Below are positions 1 to 7,549 of a stretch of DNA of 56,114 nt, in pieces (positions within the stretch are counted from its first letter, which is position 1; every line of letters begins with the position of its first letter). A program made the position numbers and the translations under genes. Under the pieces are notes generated by a model that was not told where the DNA came from, made no database searches, and saw only the letters and a program-made list of their open reading frames with translations. The DNA comes from Desulfurococcales archaeon (GTDB lineage: Archaea; Thermoproteota; Thermoprotei_A; Sulfolobales; Desulfurococcaceae), in NCBI GenBank assembly GCA_015520735.1, contig WAPN01000030.1:1-56114 (forward strand). Reading direction: 5' to 3'.

Positions 1-554
1 GCTTTGCGGAGTGTTTCCTCGTCGGCTAGTTCTCCCACCATATAGTCTATCCCGGGGTCTTTCTTGGGCTGTGATGCCGTGATCCATCCTGTCTCCTTGT
101 CTAACTCGTTTAGACGTAGCTCGTCTATTATCTCGTAGCAGGCCTCGTCATCACCTATAACTAGTATTTTCTTTTTCTTCAAGGGTGCCAGCCCCAGTAG
201 TTTCTTCATGCTTGCTTGTAGGAATGCATCGGCTATAACTGATACTGTGAGGGTGTAGGCCAGGATACCCATTACCGCGGTGAATCCCGCGACGAGCCAT
301 CCCGCCCCTCTCGTCGGGACTATGTCGCCGTAACCTATTGTTGCCATAGTTATAATACTCCAGTAGAGGCTAGCCCAGATATCGATGTCTCTCCTCCCGG
401 CGACGATGTGCTCGGAGTAGTAGAATAGTAGCGCGCATACTATCCACATGGTGAGGAAGAAGCCAGCGACGAACATCAGCCTGGATCTCGTGATCTTCTT
501 TGCCCGTCTACGCCTCAGCCTCCTCAACAACCTATGGATAATGCTTATCGCCAA
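1..554 (-). CDS. Potassium channel protein with RCK domain, 3' end cut by window edge
   Basis: Two-transmembrane K+ channel of the plasma membrane. Reading the minus strand from a TTG at 554 gives 184 residues: an Arg-rich cytoplasmic N-terminus (about 8-25), TM1 (about 26-46), a pore helix followed by the selectivity filter TIGYGD (72-77), TM2 (about 83-110), then the first strand of an RCK/TrkA-N Rossmann domain (KKKKILVIGDDEACYEI, from about 126). This layout matches MthK/Kch-type ligand-gated channels; the rest of the RCK domain lies outside the window. An in-frame TGA four codons upstream limits the start, and TTG is the first usable codon. Family assignment is firm; ligand and gating are unknown. 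Confidence 0.88.
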   Translation of the reverse strand, partial: MAISIIHRLLRRLRRRRAKKITRSRLMFVAGFFLTMWIVCALLFYYSEHIVAGRRDIDIWASLYWSIITMATIGYGDIVPTRGAGWLVAGFTAVMGILAYTLTVSVIADAFLQASMKKLLGLAPLKKKKILVIGDDEACYEIIDELRLNELDKETGWITASQPKKDPGIDYMVGELADEETLRK

Positions 555-654
555 GAACCATCACCGCTCCTGGTTCATTGCCCGGTAGAAGAAGGCAGGC
601 TACTTTTCTATTCATGGTAAGGGTGTGGGGTGACGTATTTCAACTTGTCGGATC

Positions 655-664
655 AAATTTAATA
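655..664 (+). promoter_or_regulatory. TATA box for the small winged-helix gene
   Basis: AAATTTAATA lies about 60 bases upstream of the ATG at 721 in otherwise empty DNA between two divergent genes. It fits an archaeal TATA box, which would place transcription start near 685-690. Confidence 0.4.
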
Positions 665-720
665 ACCCATAACGGATCATCATATTACTAGGATCAGAGT
701 AGTTGGGTCGGTGGATAAGT

Positions 721-918
721 ATGAGCAGTAGGAAGACAGCCAAGGAGATAATCCTCGATGTGCTCAAGAAGGAGAAAAGACCCCTTACACCCAAGGAGAT
801 ACAGAAGCTTACCGGGCTAAACTACAACACTATACGCGGTAGACTACAGGACCTCAAGAACGCAGGCCTAGTGGTGCGAACGGAGCAGGGCTGGATCTAC
901 AAGGAGTACGCCAAGTAA
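721..918 (+). CDS. Small winged-helix DNA-binding protein
   Basis: A 65-residue protein that is essentially one winged helix-turn-helix: helix 1 (KTAKEIILDVLKKE), helix 2 after LTPKEIQKLTG, recognition helix NYNTIRGRLQDLKNAG, and a short wing LVVRTEQGWIY. It resembles stand-alone archaeal MarR/ArsR-type wHTH domains and is probably a local transcription regulator; its target is unknown. An in-frame TTG at 703 is possible, but GGTGGAT sits about 6 bases before the ATG at 721, so I prefer 721. It is transcribed away from the K+ channel. Confidence 0.75.
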   Translation: MSSRKTAKEIILDVLKKEKRPLTPKEIQKLTGLNYNTIRGRLQDLKNAGLVVRTEQGWIYKEYAK

Positions 919-1005
919 ACACTCGCTGTTCGTTTTTCCAAGCAAGGCCCGTAGAGGTATCGGAGCAAAATCATATATCTTTTTCACTCAAAACAATGCT
1001 TCAAG

Positions 1006-1368
1006 CTATCCTAGTATAAGAGAAGATAATGCAATAATGGCTACAGTGTAAGCCATGCTCACAGCTGTATCTATAATCAATGTCTTCTTACTTGGAGGCT
1101 TAACGCTGAAATGCATCATGATCATCCCGAGGACATTTGTGGCGAGATATGCTCCTCCGAAAAGCCATGGAAAACTAGCTGTTGGGAATAAGCGTGAGAC
1201 AAGCCATGCGATCAAGTATGCGAGGGGAATATTGACGAAAGCATCATTCCACCAAGAAGCTGGGCTCAAGATATAGCCTATCACGAAGACAATAGAGCGG
1301 GCCACTCCACGGGGGGTTGTCAGTTCTGACACTATCCTTGATAACCTGGTAGAACTGCGTAGAGCCAA
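1006..1368 (-). CDS. Hypothetical four-TM membrane protein
   Basis: A 120-residue polytopic membrane protein of unrecognised family. Hydrophobic segments are at about 23-36, 43-60, 65-85 and 97-118, with a basic N-terminus (RSSTRLSR) that should face the cytoplasm. It starts with TTG at 1368; a TATA-like TTTTTAAGG on the minus strand (about 1408-1416) fits a short leader. It is a single gene flanked by non-coding DNA. No functional residues are apparent, so no role is proposed. Confidence 0.6.
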   Translation of the reverse strand: MALRSSTRLSRIVSELTTPRGVARSIVFVIGYILSPASWWNDAFVNIPLAYLIAWLVSRLFPTASFPWLFGGAYLATNVLGMIMMHFSVKPPSKKTLIIDTAVSMAYTVAIIALSSLILG

Positions 1369-1505
1369 GAAGCACTACACCGGCTAACCGTATTAACATG
1401 GTATTACCTTAAAAAGTGTAGGGCCCAGCAAATCCTCTAAGAAAGAGCACAGCCAATATATTATCTGGTGGATGAGGGAGGACGGGTTCGCCTCTTTATA
1501 TGTTT

Positions 1506-1665
1506 GGTCATCGGTTCATCCCCTTGGCCCACCCTTCAGTCAGGGTTTCATCCGTCATTGAGCGGGTGCCCCACGACCCCTGGCGTGGGGCTTTTCTCTC
1601 TTCTACTTGTTCTCTGGTCTCGGGGAACCACCCTGCTTTAAGGGTGGTGCACCCCCTCACAGACC
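1506..1665. ncRNA. GC-rich foldable segment, possible IS200/IS605 end / omega-RNA remnant
   Basis: Within a 513-base stretch without a convincing gene. Visible pairings: GCCCCACG (1568-1575) with CGTGGGGC (1584-1591); ACCACCCT (1627-1634) with AGGGTGGT (1641-1648) around loop GCTTTA; GGGG (1622-1625) with CCCC (1652-1655); GGTCT (1616-1620) with AGACC (1661-1665), nested as a three-tier stem. The CTTTA-loop hairpin between GGGG and CCCC blocks resembles the right-end hairpin of IS200/IS605 tnpB elements, which overlaps omega-RNA. GGTTCATCC and GGTTTCATCC recur at 1513 and 1544. No tnpB reading frame remains. Orientation and identity are uncertain. Confidence 0.4.
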
Positions 1666-1752
1666 AAGAAAAATACTACCCCAAACATACGTATAAACCC
1701 AGCCCACTACGAAAAATCTATGAAACATATAAAACCTGCTACGGCAGTCTTA

Positions 1753-1784
1753 CTGAAGAACGTGATGACTTGGCCTCTCCCTGA
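1753..1784 (+). ncRNA. Possible half of a C/D-box guide RNA
   Basis: CTGA (1753-1756), 5-base spacer, GTGATGA (1762-1768), exactly 12 bases, CTGA (1781-1784). This is the spacing of D', C', D guide and D box in archaeal C/D sRNAs. No matching upstream C box is visible about 12 bases before 1753, so the RNA would be incomplete or degenerate. Confidence 0.2.
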
Positions 1785-1850
1785 CACCGCCCTTTTGATC
1801 GATAACGGTTCTGTTTAAATAGTAATACTAATAAGGGAGGAGGGGATCAA

Positions 1851-1860
1851 CTTTTATATA
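1851..1860 (+). promoter_or_regulatory. TATA box for the HD phosphohydrolase gene
   Basis: CTTTTATATA about 25-30 bases upstream of the ATG at 1883, followed by AAAGGTGT as the probable ribosome-binding site. This gives a leader of only a few bases, as is typical in crenarchaea. Confidence 0.5.
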
Positions 1861-1882
1861 GCCGTTTAAAAGGTGTATTGGA

Positions 1883-3451
1883 ATGACAGAAGCAGTAGAG
1901 ACGGCGATGCGGTACAGGAACAAGTTCACATGGAAAGAAATAAGTGACCCTATCTATGGCTACGCCTACTTCAACAAGGAGATAGAGGAAGAGGTAATCA
2001 ACAGCCTCCTTATACAGAGGCTACGTTATATCCTTCAGCTCCAAACAGCTCATCTAGTCTATCCAGGAGCAGTGCATACCAGGTTCCAGCACAGCATAGG
2101 CACGATGCACCTAGCAGGCCTAATGGCTGAGGACATTATACTTAAGCTAAAGAGCTTCTATGACGACAACGTGTTTCAAGGCTACAAGCCGGAGACTCTG
2201 ATACAGGCGGTTAGGCTAGCAGGCCTACTACACGATGCTGGCCACGCCGCGTTCGGCCATGCGTTCGAGGAATCCCTCCTGTGGACTAGGAACGATATAC
2301 CCGATCCTGTCGCTAACCATGAGAAGATAGGCTCTCTGCTTGTCGAGATACTGCTGGAGGATAAGATAAGGAGCCACGAGACACACTATGGTCTGGACGG
2401 CCTATATGATGTGCTAAAAGCAATACTTGGGCCCGAAACCCCTAAGGAGCCGATCCTACAGATCATGAGGTGGCTCGTCAAGGACAGCCTCTACCCTAGC
2501 GACATACTGGACTTCCTCAGACGGGACAGCTACTACACGGGGACAAGCGAGTACGGCTACATCAACCACGAGCGGCTCGTGAGGAACACTTATCCCTACT
2601 TCGAGGACGGAAAAGCATTACTGCTCCTAGACAGGAATAGCTGGGGAGAATTCAGGCGATACCTCTACGCAAAAGCAAGCATGTTCGAACATGTATACTA
2701 CCATAGCGTAAACCGGGCGTTCGATCGGCTCCTGAAAGAAATACTCGAGCTACTCGACGAAGAACTAGGCCTAGTAGAGGCTGTGAAGAAGGTCGCGGAG
2801 CTAGACCCCTACCCATACCTCATGATAACCGATGTGAAACTATATAACGCAATGCTAGAACATGCAGTCGCCAAGAAAGACAGGCTGGGAAGGCTATGCC
2901 ACAAACTCCTAGTTGAGCGTAAACCCGAGTGGAAGCGTGTTGGACGCGAATACATACTGACAAGCTACAAGGGACCACAGGTACTCAAGCCTATGCTTCG
3001 CCTAATCTTCGACCAGGAAGAGAGGAAGAGAATTGTGTCAATTCTCGAGGAAAGCCTGTACGAGAGACTATCACCAAAAGGCGTGTCGAGAAACGATGTA
3101 TGGGTGGATGTCCTAACCATAAGCCCCATACCCAAGAGCACACTCATACCTGGCAAGGAGACAAGGGGGCAGGGACTACTCACGCTCTTCATGGGCAAGA
3201 GGACGCGTCACGGAATAGTGAAGGACAGAGATATAAACCTTATCGAAGAAGGAATACCGTTAATGGCTATCTTCAGAGCCTACATCAGGAGAGGACTACA
3301 CAGACCAGGATACGAAGGCCTAGTCACCGAGATCCTCAAAGAAACAATCGAGGCGGAATTAGACATCAAGGACGAGTTCACAGAGACAGCAAAGAAAATA
3401 TACGAGACAGTAAAGTCCGAGGAACTCGAAAAACAGAGAATAACAATGTAG
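1883..3451 (+). CDS. HD-domain phosphohydrolase (dNTP triphosphohydrolase-like)
   Basis: A 522-residue HD-superfamily metal-dependent phosphohydrolase related to dGTPase/SAMHD1-like COG1078 proteins, which cleave phosphates from nucleotides. Metal-ligand motifs are all present: HTRFQHSIG (H65, H70), LLHDAGHAAFGHAF (H117, D118, H121) and SDILDFLRRDSYYTG (D207, D210). The N-terminal QRLRYILQLQTAHLVYP segment is also characteristic. The C-terminal third (about 340-522) is an alpha/beta extension without a recognised motif. A 555-codon paralogue lies at 22301-23950. Substrate is not determinable from sequence; nucleotide-pool control is the family expectation. Confidence 0.85.
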   Translation: MTEAVETAMRYRNKFTWKEISDPIYGYAYFNKEIEEEVINSLLIQRLRYILQLQTAHLVYPGAVHTRFQHSIGTMHLAGLMAEDIILKLKSFYDDNVFQGYKPETLIQAVRLAGLLHDAGHAAFGHAFEESLLWTRNDIPDPVANHEKIGSLLVEILLEDKIRSHETHYGLDGLYDVLKAILGPETPKEPILQIMRWLVKDSLYPSDILDFLRRDSYYTGTSEYGYINHERLVRNTYPYFEDGKALLLLDRNSWGEFRRYLYAKASMFEHVYYHSVNRAFDRLLKEILELLDEELGLVEAVKKVAELDPYPYLMITDVKLYNAMLEHAVAKKDRLGRLCHKLLVERKPEWKRVGREYILTSYKGPQVLKPMLRLIFDQEERKRIVSILEESLYERLSPKGVSRNDVWVDVLTISPIPKSTLIPGKETRGQGLLTLFMGKRTRHGIVKDRDINLIEEGIPLMAIFRAYIRRGLHRPGYEGLVTEILKETIEAELDIKDEFTETAKKIYETVKSEELEKQRITM

Positions 3452-3625
3452 GCACCGCTCTTCTATCGTATTCGTAGTCCATGTTCTTTACATGTTCGTT
3501 CATAATCAAGACATTGATATGTGGTTCTAGATCAGCATTTATGTTTATCCATATATAGATAACAATATGAGTAGAAAAACTCCCTGCAAACACCGGGCAA
3601 TTTACACCTTAGGGGATGAAAAATC

Positions 3626-4168
3626 TTGGAAAATGCCCCCCCGTGGTGGTATAAGCTCTTACACCCTAGGCCCGCCTACATAATTGCTGCCGCACATGAG
3701 GATAGGCGATCCATTATGACTGCCTCATGGGTTATGCCGGTCTCCGAGGAGCCGCCGAGGCTGGCGCTAGCCATAGACACGGAGTCCTACACATATCATT
3801 TGATTAGGGAGAGCGGGTATTTCAGCATAAACATATTGTTCGCTGACCAGCTCGACAAGATATGGCGAGCAGGAACAATATCAGGACATGATGTCGAGGA
3901 TAAGCCCAGCGCGGTAGGCCTCGATCTCATTATGAGTGATTATGCTCCCATAGTAAGAGGGGCCGCAGCCGCAATAGTATCGAGGGTCTGGAAGACAATA
4001 AGTGTTGGTGACACGGACCTAGTTATAGGAGATGTTCTAAAAGTAGAGCTTTTCAGAGAAGATGCATTCGATAAACGATACGGTTGGAGACCCGGCAAAG
4101 CAACTATACCGATGCATTTAGCGGCAAAAGGATTCGTGCTACCCGGAAAACTAGTTATAGCGAAGTAG
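3626..4168 (+). CDS. Flavin reductase-like FMN-binding protein (flavoredoxin family)
   Basis: A 180-residue FMN-binding split-barrel protein of the flavin-reductase/flavoredoxin type. The diagnostic N-terminal block is clear: P-x-x-A-Y-I-I-A-A, then MTASWVMPVSEEPPRLALAI (residues about 31-50), then SGYFSINIL (about 63-71), corresponding to phosphate- and isoalloxazine-binding loops. Such proteins bind FMN non-covalently and move electrons to acceptors; the partner here is unknown. The TTG start at 3626 is supported by AGGGGATGA 7-15 bases upstream. Its 3' end overlaps the convergent gene below by 14 bases. Confidence 0.8.
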   Translation: MENAPPWWYKLLHPRPAYIIAAAHEDRRSIMTASWVMPVSEEPPRLALAIDTESYTYHLIRESGYFSINILFADQLDKIWRAGTISGHDVEDKPSAVGLDLIMSDYAPIVRGAAAAIVSRVWKTISVGDTDLVIGDVLKVELFREDAFDKRYGWRPGKATIPMHLAAKGFVLPGKLVIAK

Positions 4169-4418
4169 AGCCCCGGGCCGGGACTACGAGTTCACCCTTA
4201 ACAACAATCTTGCCCATCAATGATAAAAGACCTAGAGCGGCGTCAACCTCGGGGCTACGTGGATACTTGCCGAGCCATACCCATGAATGACGGGGCAATA
4301 CACCTTTTTTCTCCAGCTCATAGACCTTTCTATGAAGGCTCCAAATATTTGCCGGTGCATAATCGCTGATAAGCCTCAATATATAAGCAAGCCATTCATC
4401 ATCAAAAACCTCCACCAC
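4155..4418 (-). CDS. Small YwgA/DUF4065-like predicted winged-helix protein
   Basis: An 87-residue soluble protein. The pattern Y-x-P-x-x-I-x-S-L-H-R-K-V-Y, followed by a KYPRSPEVDAAL segment and a hydrophobic strand GKIVVKGELVV, resembles the compact helix-turn-helix of YwgA/DUF4065-like proteins (a Y-G-P-Y-S-P-E motif followed by a LGLI strand). The 105-residue protein at 21237-21554 has the same plan (YKPSRITLHNLIY, then MYCPEIEDIISMLIEKGLI), so the two may be distant paralogues. Start GTG at 4418 with GGGGTGGTGA upstream. Regulatory function is inference only. Confidence 0.5.
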   Translation of the reverse strand: MVEVFDDEWLAYILRLISDYAPANIWSLHRKVYELEKKGVLPRHSWVWLGKYPRSPEVDAALGLLSLMGKIVVKGELVVPARGSTSL

Positions 4419-4500
4419 ATTTCACCACCCCACATATCTATAGAAATAGGGATTTAAGCCGCACCCCCGATCCTGCGGAGGACCATTTATTATTAGTCTC

Positions 4501-4519
4501 GCCCATACATGAAATGGGC
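4501..4519 (+). promoter_or_regulatory. Dyad GCCCAT-N7-ATGGGC before an unknown operon
   Basis: A perfect 6-bp inverted repeat between a TATA-like CATTTATTATT (about 4484-4494) and the ribosome-binding site GAGGGTG (4528-4534). It overlaps the expected transcription start, so it could be an operator or a leader hairpin. Confidence 0.35.
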
Positions 4520-4538
4520 AGTGAAGTAGAGGGTGCAG

Positions 4539-4787
4539 ATGAAATTGAAGATCTTTATAAGCCTGAAGCATAAGCCGGAAGAATACATCGTCAAGCTGAG
4601 AATATACGACGATAAAGGCAAACTAGTGGATTCCAAGGAGTATGAAGGCGTGAAACAACTCGTCATAAGGGCCCGGGAGACCAGGATATCAAGACAACTA
4701 GCCCCCGAACCATACACTCTGGTCATAGATGTTGAAAAGCCGAGGATAGAGCTAAAGGAAAACACTCTCCTATATATAGAGGGATAA
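4539..4787 (+). CDS. Hypothetical protein, first gene of a four-gene operon
   Basis: An 82-residue beta-rich protein that I do not recognise. The repeated alternation KLKIFISL, YIVKLRIYDDKGKLVDSKEY, KQLVIRA and YTLVIDVEK suggests an immunoglobulin-like or other all-beta sandwich. An in-frame GTG at 4533 exists, but it overlaps GAGGGTG, the probable ribosome-binding site, so I use the ATG at 4539. The next gene starts 2 bases after its stop, so expression is almost certainly coupled. Confidence 0.6.
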   Translation: MKLKIFISLKHKPEEYIVKLRIYDDKGKLVDSKEYEGVKQLVIRARETRISRQLAPEPYTLVIDVEKPRIELKENTLLYIEG

Positions 4788-4789
4788 GC

Positions 4790-5227
4790 TTGCCAGAGAT
4801 CATAAGCGGACTCAGGATAGAGTCATCGAAGAGCAGGACGGGCAAGCACGTACTCAAAAGCACAATCCTGATTTACAAGAAGGATAAGGGGTTATTAAGC
4901 ATTAGTAAGCACCGAGAAGCAATCGTGGGCGAGGAACAGGTAAAACCAACATATAGGAGGGGCTGGGCAAAGAAAATAGACGTAAGACTAGACCATGGCG
5001 ACTATTTAATCCATATCTGGTTCGTCAAGAACTTATGGGGAAAGGTCAAGGGATACATATCAATATACAACCACAGAGGAGAACTTGTGTACCGTGCAAA
5101 ATACGTTGATGGCGACTTAAGGAGGAGTACTGGAGACCCTATATATGCATGGCTAGTAAGACTCGTCACCCAACAGCTTAAAATCCCAGTTAAAAGGACG
5201 AGGCTAGGAGATGAGAAGAATGAGTGA
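4790..5227 (+). CDS. Hypothetical protein, second gene of the operon
   Basis: A 145-residue basic, beta-rich protein, no family recognised. Notable stretches are TYRRGWAKKIDVRLDHGDYLIHIW (about 54-77) and GYISIYNHRGELVYRAKYVDGDL (about 88-110). Starts with TTG at 4790 directly behind the previous stop; GAGGGATAA before it is a suitable ribosome-binding site and is shared with the end of the previous gene. The following gene overlaps its 3' end by 17 bases. No catalytic motif and no membrane segment. Confidence 0.6.
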   Translation: MPEIISGLRIESSKSRTGKHVLKSTILIYKKDKGLLSISKHREAIVGEEQVKPTYRRGWAKKIDVRLDHGDYLIHIWFVKNLWGKVKGYISIYNHRGELVYRAKYVDGDLRRSTGDPIYAWLVRLVTQQLKIPVKRTRLGDEKNE

Positions 5228-5645
5228 GGAGGAAAAGATCACTGAATACATAGAGAGAATGATAAATGCCCTTAAACACTTCGATTGTTACGTTTTCGAA
5301 AAAGAAGACCTTGAAATAGTGAGCAAGATAGCGGAGCTCGCCGGGATAAGGAAGATGGTCACTATCAGGAGGGCTGACCCGAGATACGAGTACATATATG
5401 TCCTTGCTCCGCGGAGCATAGACCTAGAGGATGAATGCAGATTAAAGGCGCGGCAATTGCTGGCTGAAGGCAAGATAGATAGGCTCCAGTACAAGAAGTA
5501 CTTCGACTACTTCGTAGTACAGTGCATAAGACATAAAGAGAGGGAACGTGTAAAGGAAATAATATCAAGACTGGAGCATTACATACGTGGTGTAAAGGGT
5601 GGAGCACCGTCCAGAATTAAAAGAATTTCCTTCGGCTTTACGTAA
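5211..5645 (+). CDS. Hypothetical protein, third gene of the operon
   Basis: A 144-residue charged, mostly helical protein of unknown family. Helices are predicted at about 8-24, 31-45, 76-90 (ECRLKARQLLAEGKIDRL) and 108-128. It has three cysteines (about C26, C77, C105), which do not form a known metal motif. Start ATG at 5211 after GCTAGGAG; an in-frame ATG at 5220 is an alternative. The next gene begins inside it at 5599, so the four genes form a tightly overlapping operon. Confidence 0.6.
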   Translation: MRRMSEEEKITEYIERMINALKHFDCYVFEKEDLEIVSKIAELAGIRKMVTIRRADPRYEYIYVLAPRSIDLEDECRLKARQLLAEGKIDRLQYKKYFDYFVVQCIRHKERERVKEIISRLEHYIRGVKGGAPSRIKRISFGFT

Positions 5646-6429
5646 GGTATTCATGCTCGGATACATCATCAGAATAATACCTCTCGTACAGTTTATCGGC
5701 GCCTTCCTGACAGGAATGTCATGGTATCTCCTAGGAAAGAAATGGGGAAAGAACAAGGCGTACATTGTAGCAGCAGTGGGTAGCTTCATAGTTTTCATAG
5801 GTTTCATACTCTCGATAATCCAGGGCTTGATCTCCCCCAAAGTAGCGGCTCCCTGGCAAGAGCTCTTAGCAAACACTACCAGTCCAAGTATGAATGCGAC
5901 GCTCAGTGGATCCGCCCTAGCCTCCTATCTCGAGAAAATAGCCGAGCAGGCCGGCTCTCCCCTCAATTATCTCTCGCCACTACTTATAGCCGTGGGGTTA
6001 TTCATAGAATCAATAGGGTTCAAGAGGCTCAGCATAGACACTGATCAGGCTATGCCAAGATACCTCTACATGCTGTTCATAGTGCTGGGGATTTTCAGCA
6101 TACTCCAGCTACCCGCGATATGGTTCACTGTTGCCAACTTGAAACATTACGCGGCTGTGTTTAGTGCAAAGGCTTCTATTACATTGAAGGAAATATTCAC
6201 TACGTTCATGACCATATCAGCGCCTCTAACGATCGTCGGATTACTAGTATTTGTGATGGGGATAGTTATATACATTATAGCGGTCTATAAGTTCTATAAG
6301 CTCGGCAAGATAATCGAGGAGGAGATAATCCTGGAAGAAGCACGTGAGGTTAAAGGAACAGGTACTGAAGGAGAAGAAAAGGAGCTAGATATAGAGTTCG
6401 AGGAGGAAAACGGGGAAGAAAAAATATAG
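5599..6429 (+). CDS. Polytopic membrane protein with acidic tail, last gene of the unknown operon
   Basis: A 276-residue integral membrane protein with about five TM segments (around 20-42, 54-78, 120-138, 152-176 and 205-230), one extracytoplasmic loop with Asn-x-Thr/Ser sites (about 90-103), and a strongly acidic cytoplasmic tail (about 238-276, Glu-rich). GTG start at 5599 behind AAAGGG, overlapping the previous gene by 47 bases. It is the only membrane component of the operon, so it may anchor the three soluble products; that is inference. The acidic tail is antisense to the end of the convergent gene 6294-6827. Confidence 0.7.
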   Translation: MEHRPELKEFPSALRKVFMLGYIIRIIPLVQFIGAFLTGMSWYLLGKKWGKNKAYIVAAVGSFIVFIGFILSIIQGLISPKVAAPWQELLANTTSPSMNATLSGSALASYLEKIAEQAGSPLNYLSPLLIAVGLFIESIGFKRLSIDTDQAMPRYLYMLFIVLGIFSILQLPAIWFTVANLKHYAAVFSAKASITLKEIFTTFMTISAPLTIVGLLVFVMGIVIYIIAVYKFYKLGKIIEEEIILEEAREVKGTGTEGEEKELDIEFEEENGEEKI

Positions 6430-6827
6430 CCTGTATTAAAGCCGCAAGCATATGAGAACAAAATATGATATCTACGTCCATTGACAGCTACGGATATATA
6501 ACCGATGCCGGGATCACAGGTCTTGTTTAAGGGTACATAAATAACCATAGAGTCTCCGGGAAGGAGGGTCTTATCCACATACACCTCATTTTCCCTGGTC
6601 TTGACAAACTCGATCAAGATTGTTCTATTCATAAGATTAGTTATGTTTAAGACAAGACCATGGCCGTTATGATTTGCCAAGACATACACATCAGGAAATA
6701 CTACAGGAGTAATTCCACCAACTGGCACAGGATGGAAGATCCTCGGGAGATTAACGGCTAGAAAGAAGAATAATGCCATTATGGAGAGGACAACATAAGG
6801 TTTAGCCAATACATCTTTGTCAACCAA
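6294..6827 (-). CDS. Hypothetical membrane-anchored exported protein; C-terminus doubtful
   Basis: A 177-codon frame with one N-terminal TM/signal anchor (about 12-31, VLSIMALFFFLAV) and an extracytoplasmic beta-rich domain holding NITNLMNRT and two cysteines (about C104 and C127) that could form a disulfide. The last 45 residues are an abnormal Ser-rich run that is simply the antisense of Glu codons in the convergent gene, a 136-base overlap. The N-terminal part looks genuine. Start TTG at 6825-6827. No family recognised. Confidence 0.5.
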   Translation of the reverse strand: MVDKDVLAKPYVVLSIMALFFFLAVNLPRIFHPVPVGGITPVVFPDVYVLANHNGHGLVLNITNLMNRTILIEFVKTRENEVYVDKTLLPGDSMVIYVPLNKTCDPGIGYISVAVNGRRYHILFSYACGFNTGYIFSSPFSSSNSISSSFSSPSVPVPLTSRASSRIISSSIILPSL

Positions 6828-6855
6828 TCCATGACCCCATAACTATGTAGGAGGT

Positions 6856-7506
6856 TTAAAACATGTGGAATGCCGCAACATAGAGGATTATACCCGCAGC
6901 CACTATCATTATTACCCAGATAAATGGTTTCCACGTTATTATTTTGCTGCCGTCGAGAGGCGGTATTGGGAGCAAATTGAACACTGCTACCCAGCCATTG
7001 ATCTGGGTATTAATTATTAAGAACCATGCAAGCACGACTATCGAGTAGGATAGACCATATACATGGATAAGCCATGGTAGTAGGAAATGGTAAGCCAAAA
7101 TACTGATAGCACCAAGAACGATATTGACTAGAGGACCCGCATAGCTCACTATACCATTAACCCTCTTATTTATGATCGGGTCGTAGTACGGGCTCGAGAC
7201 AACAACGTAGCCTGGCATGAGAAATCTTATAGGTAGGTATGGTATGGCTGAAACAAGCGTTATTAATAGACCAACGGGTGACAAGATATATCTTGCATAG
7301 CATCCCAGCCGTACAGCGCTATACTTATGTGCCAGCTCATGGGGGATACTGGCCAGGAAAGCGGCAATCCCAACTATAGCGAATACCTCAAGCTCACCTC
7401 GTATGAGATAAGATGATCCAAATGCAAGCATAATCGCCGCCCCGCCTATAAGGAGGCTTACCGGCTCACTGATCTTGAATACATCCAATGCCCACACCTT
7501 TCCCAA
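6856..7506 (-). CDS. Site-2-protease-like membrane metalloprotease (M50)
   Basis: A 216-residue intramembrane zinc protease of family M50. The zinc motif HELAH is at 56-60 inside a TM segment (VGIAAFLASIPHELAHKYSAVRLG), and the third ligand lies in NLLPIPPLDGSKI (D185) in a later TM segment. About six hydrophobic segments. It lacks PDZ and CBS domains, so it is the minimal core type. Such enzymes release membrane-bound regulators by regulated intramembrane proteolysis; the substrate is unknown. It is divergent from nadM; the upstream region holds a palindrome (7550-7564). Confidence 0.88.
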   Translation of the reverse strand: MGKVWALDVFKISEPVSLLIGGAAIMLAFGSSYLIRGELEVFAIVGIAAFLASIPHELAHKYSAVRLGCYARYILSPVGLLITLVSAIPYLPIRFLMPGYVVVSSPYYDPIINKRVNGIVSYAGPLVNIVLGAISILAYHFLLPWLIHVYGLSYSIVVLAWFLIINTQINGWVAVFNLLPIPPLDGSKIITWKPFIWVIMIVAAGIILYVAAFHMF

Positions 7507-7518
7507 ACAACGTTATAT

Positions 7519-7530
7519 TCTCTATAAAAC
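7519..7530 (+). promoter_or_regulatory. TATA box for nadM
   Basis: The sequence around CTATAAAAC (7522-7530) fits an archaeal TATA box. Predicted transcription start is near 7550, at the edge of the palindrome that follows. Confidence 0.45.
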
Positions 7531-7549
7531 ATAGATTCAAGACAAGAAT

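Noticed and set aside
1506-1665. SRP RNA or RNase P RNA
   Set aside because: The conserved SRP helix 8 wording and the RNase P GAGGAAAGUCC core are absent on both strands.
1500-1784. 94-codon plus-strand frame in the gap before the HD gene
   Set aside because: Composition is unlike the neighbours, there is no ribosome-binding site, and it runs through perfect GC hairpins; better explained as structured DNA/RNA.
2929-3477. 182-codon frame overlapping the HD phosphohydrolase
   Set aside because: Same-strand shadow of the HD gene; rich in Arg/Thr/Gly/Gln without protein character.
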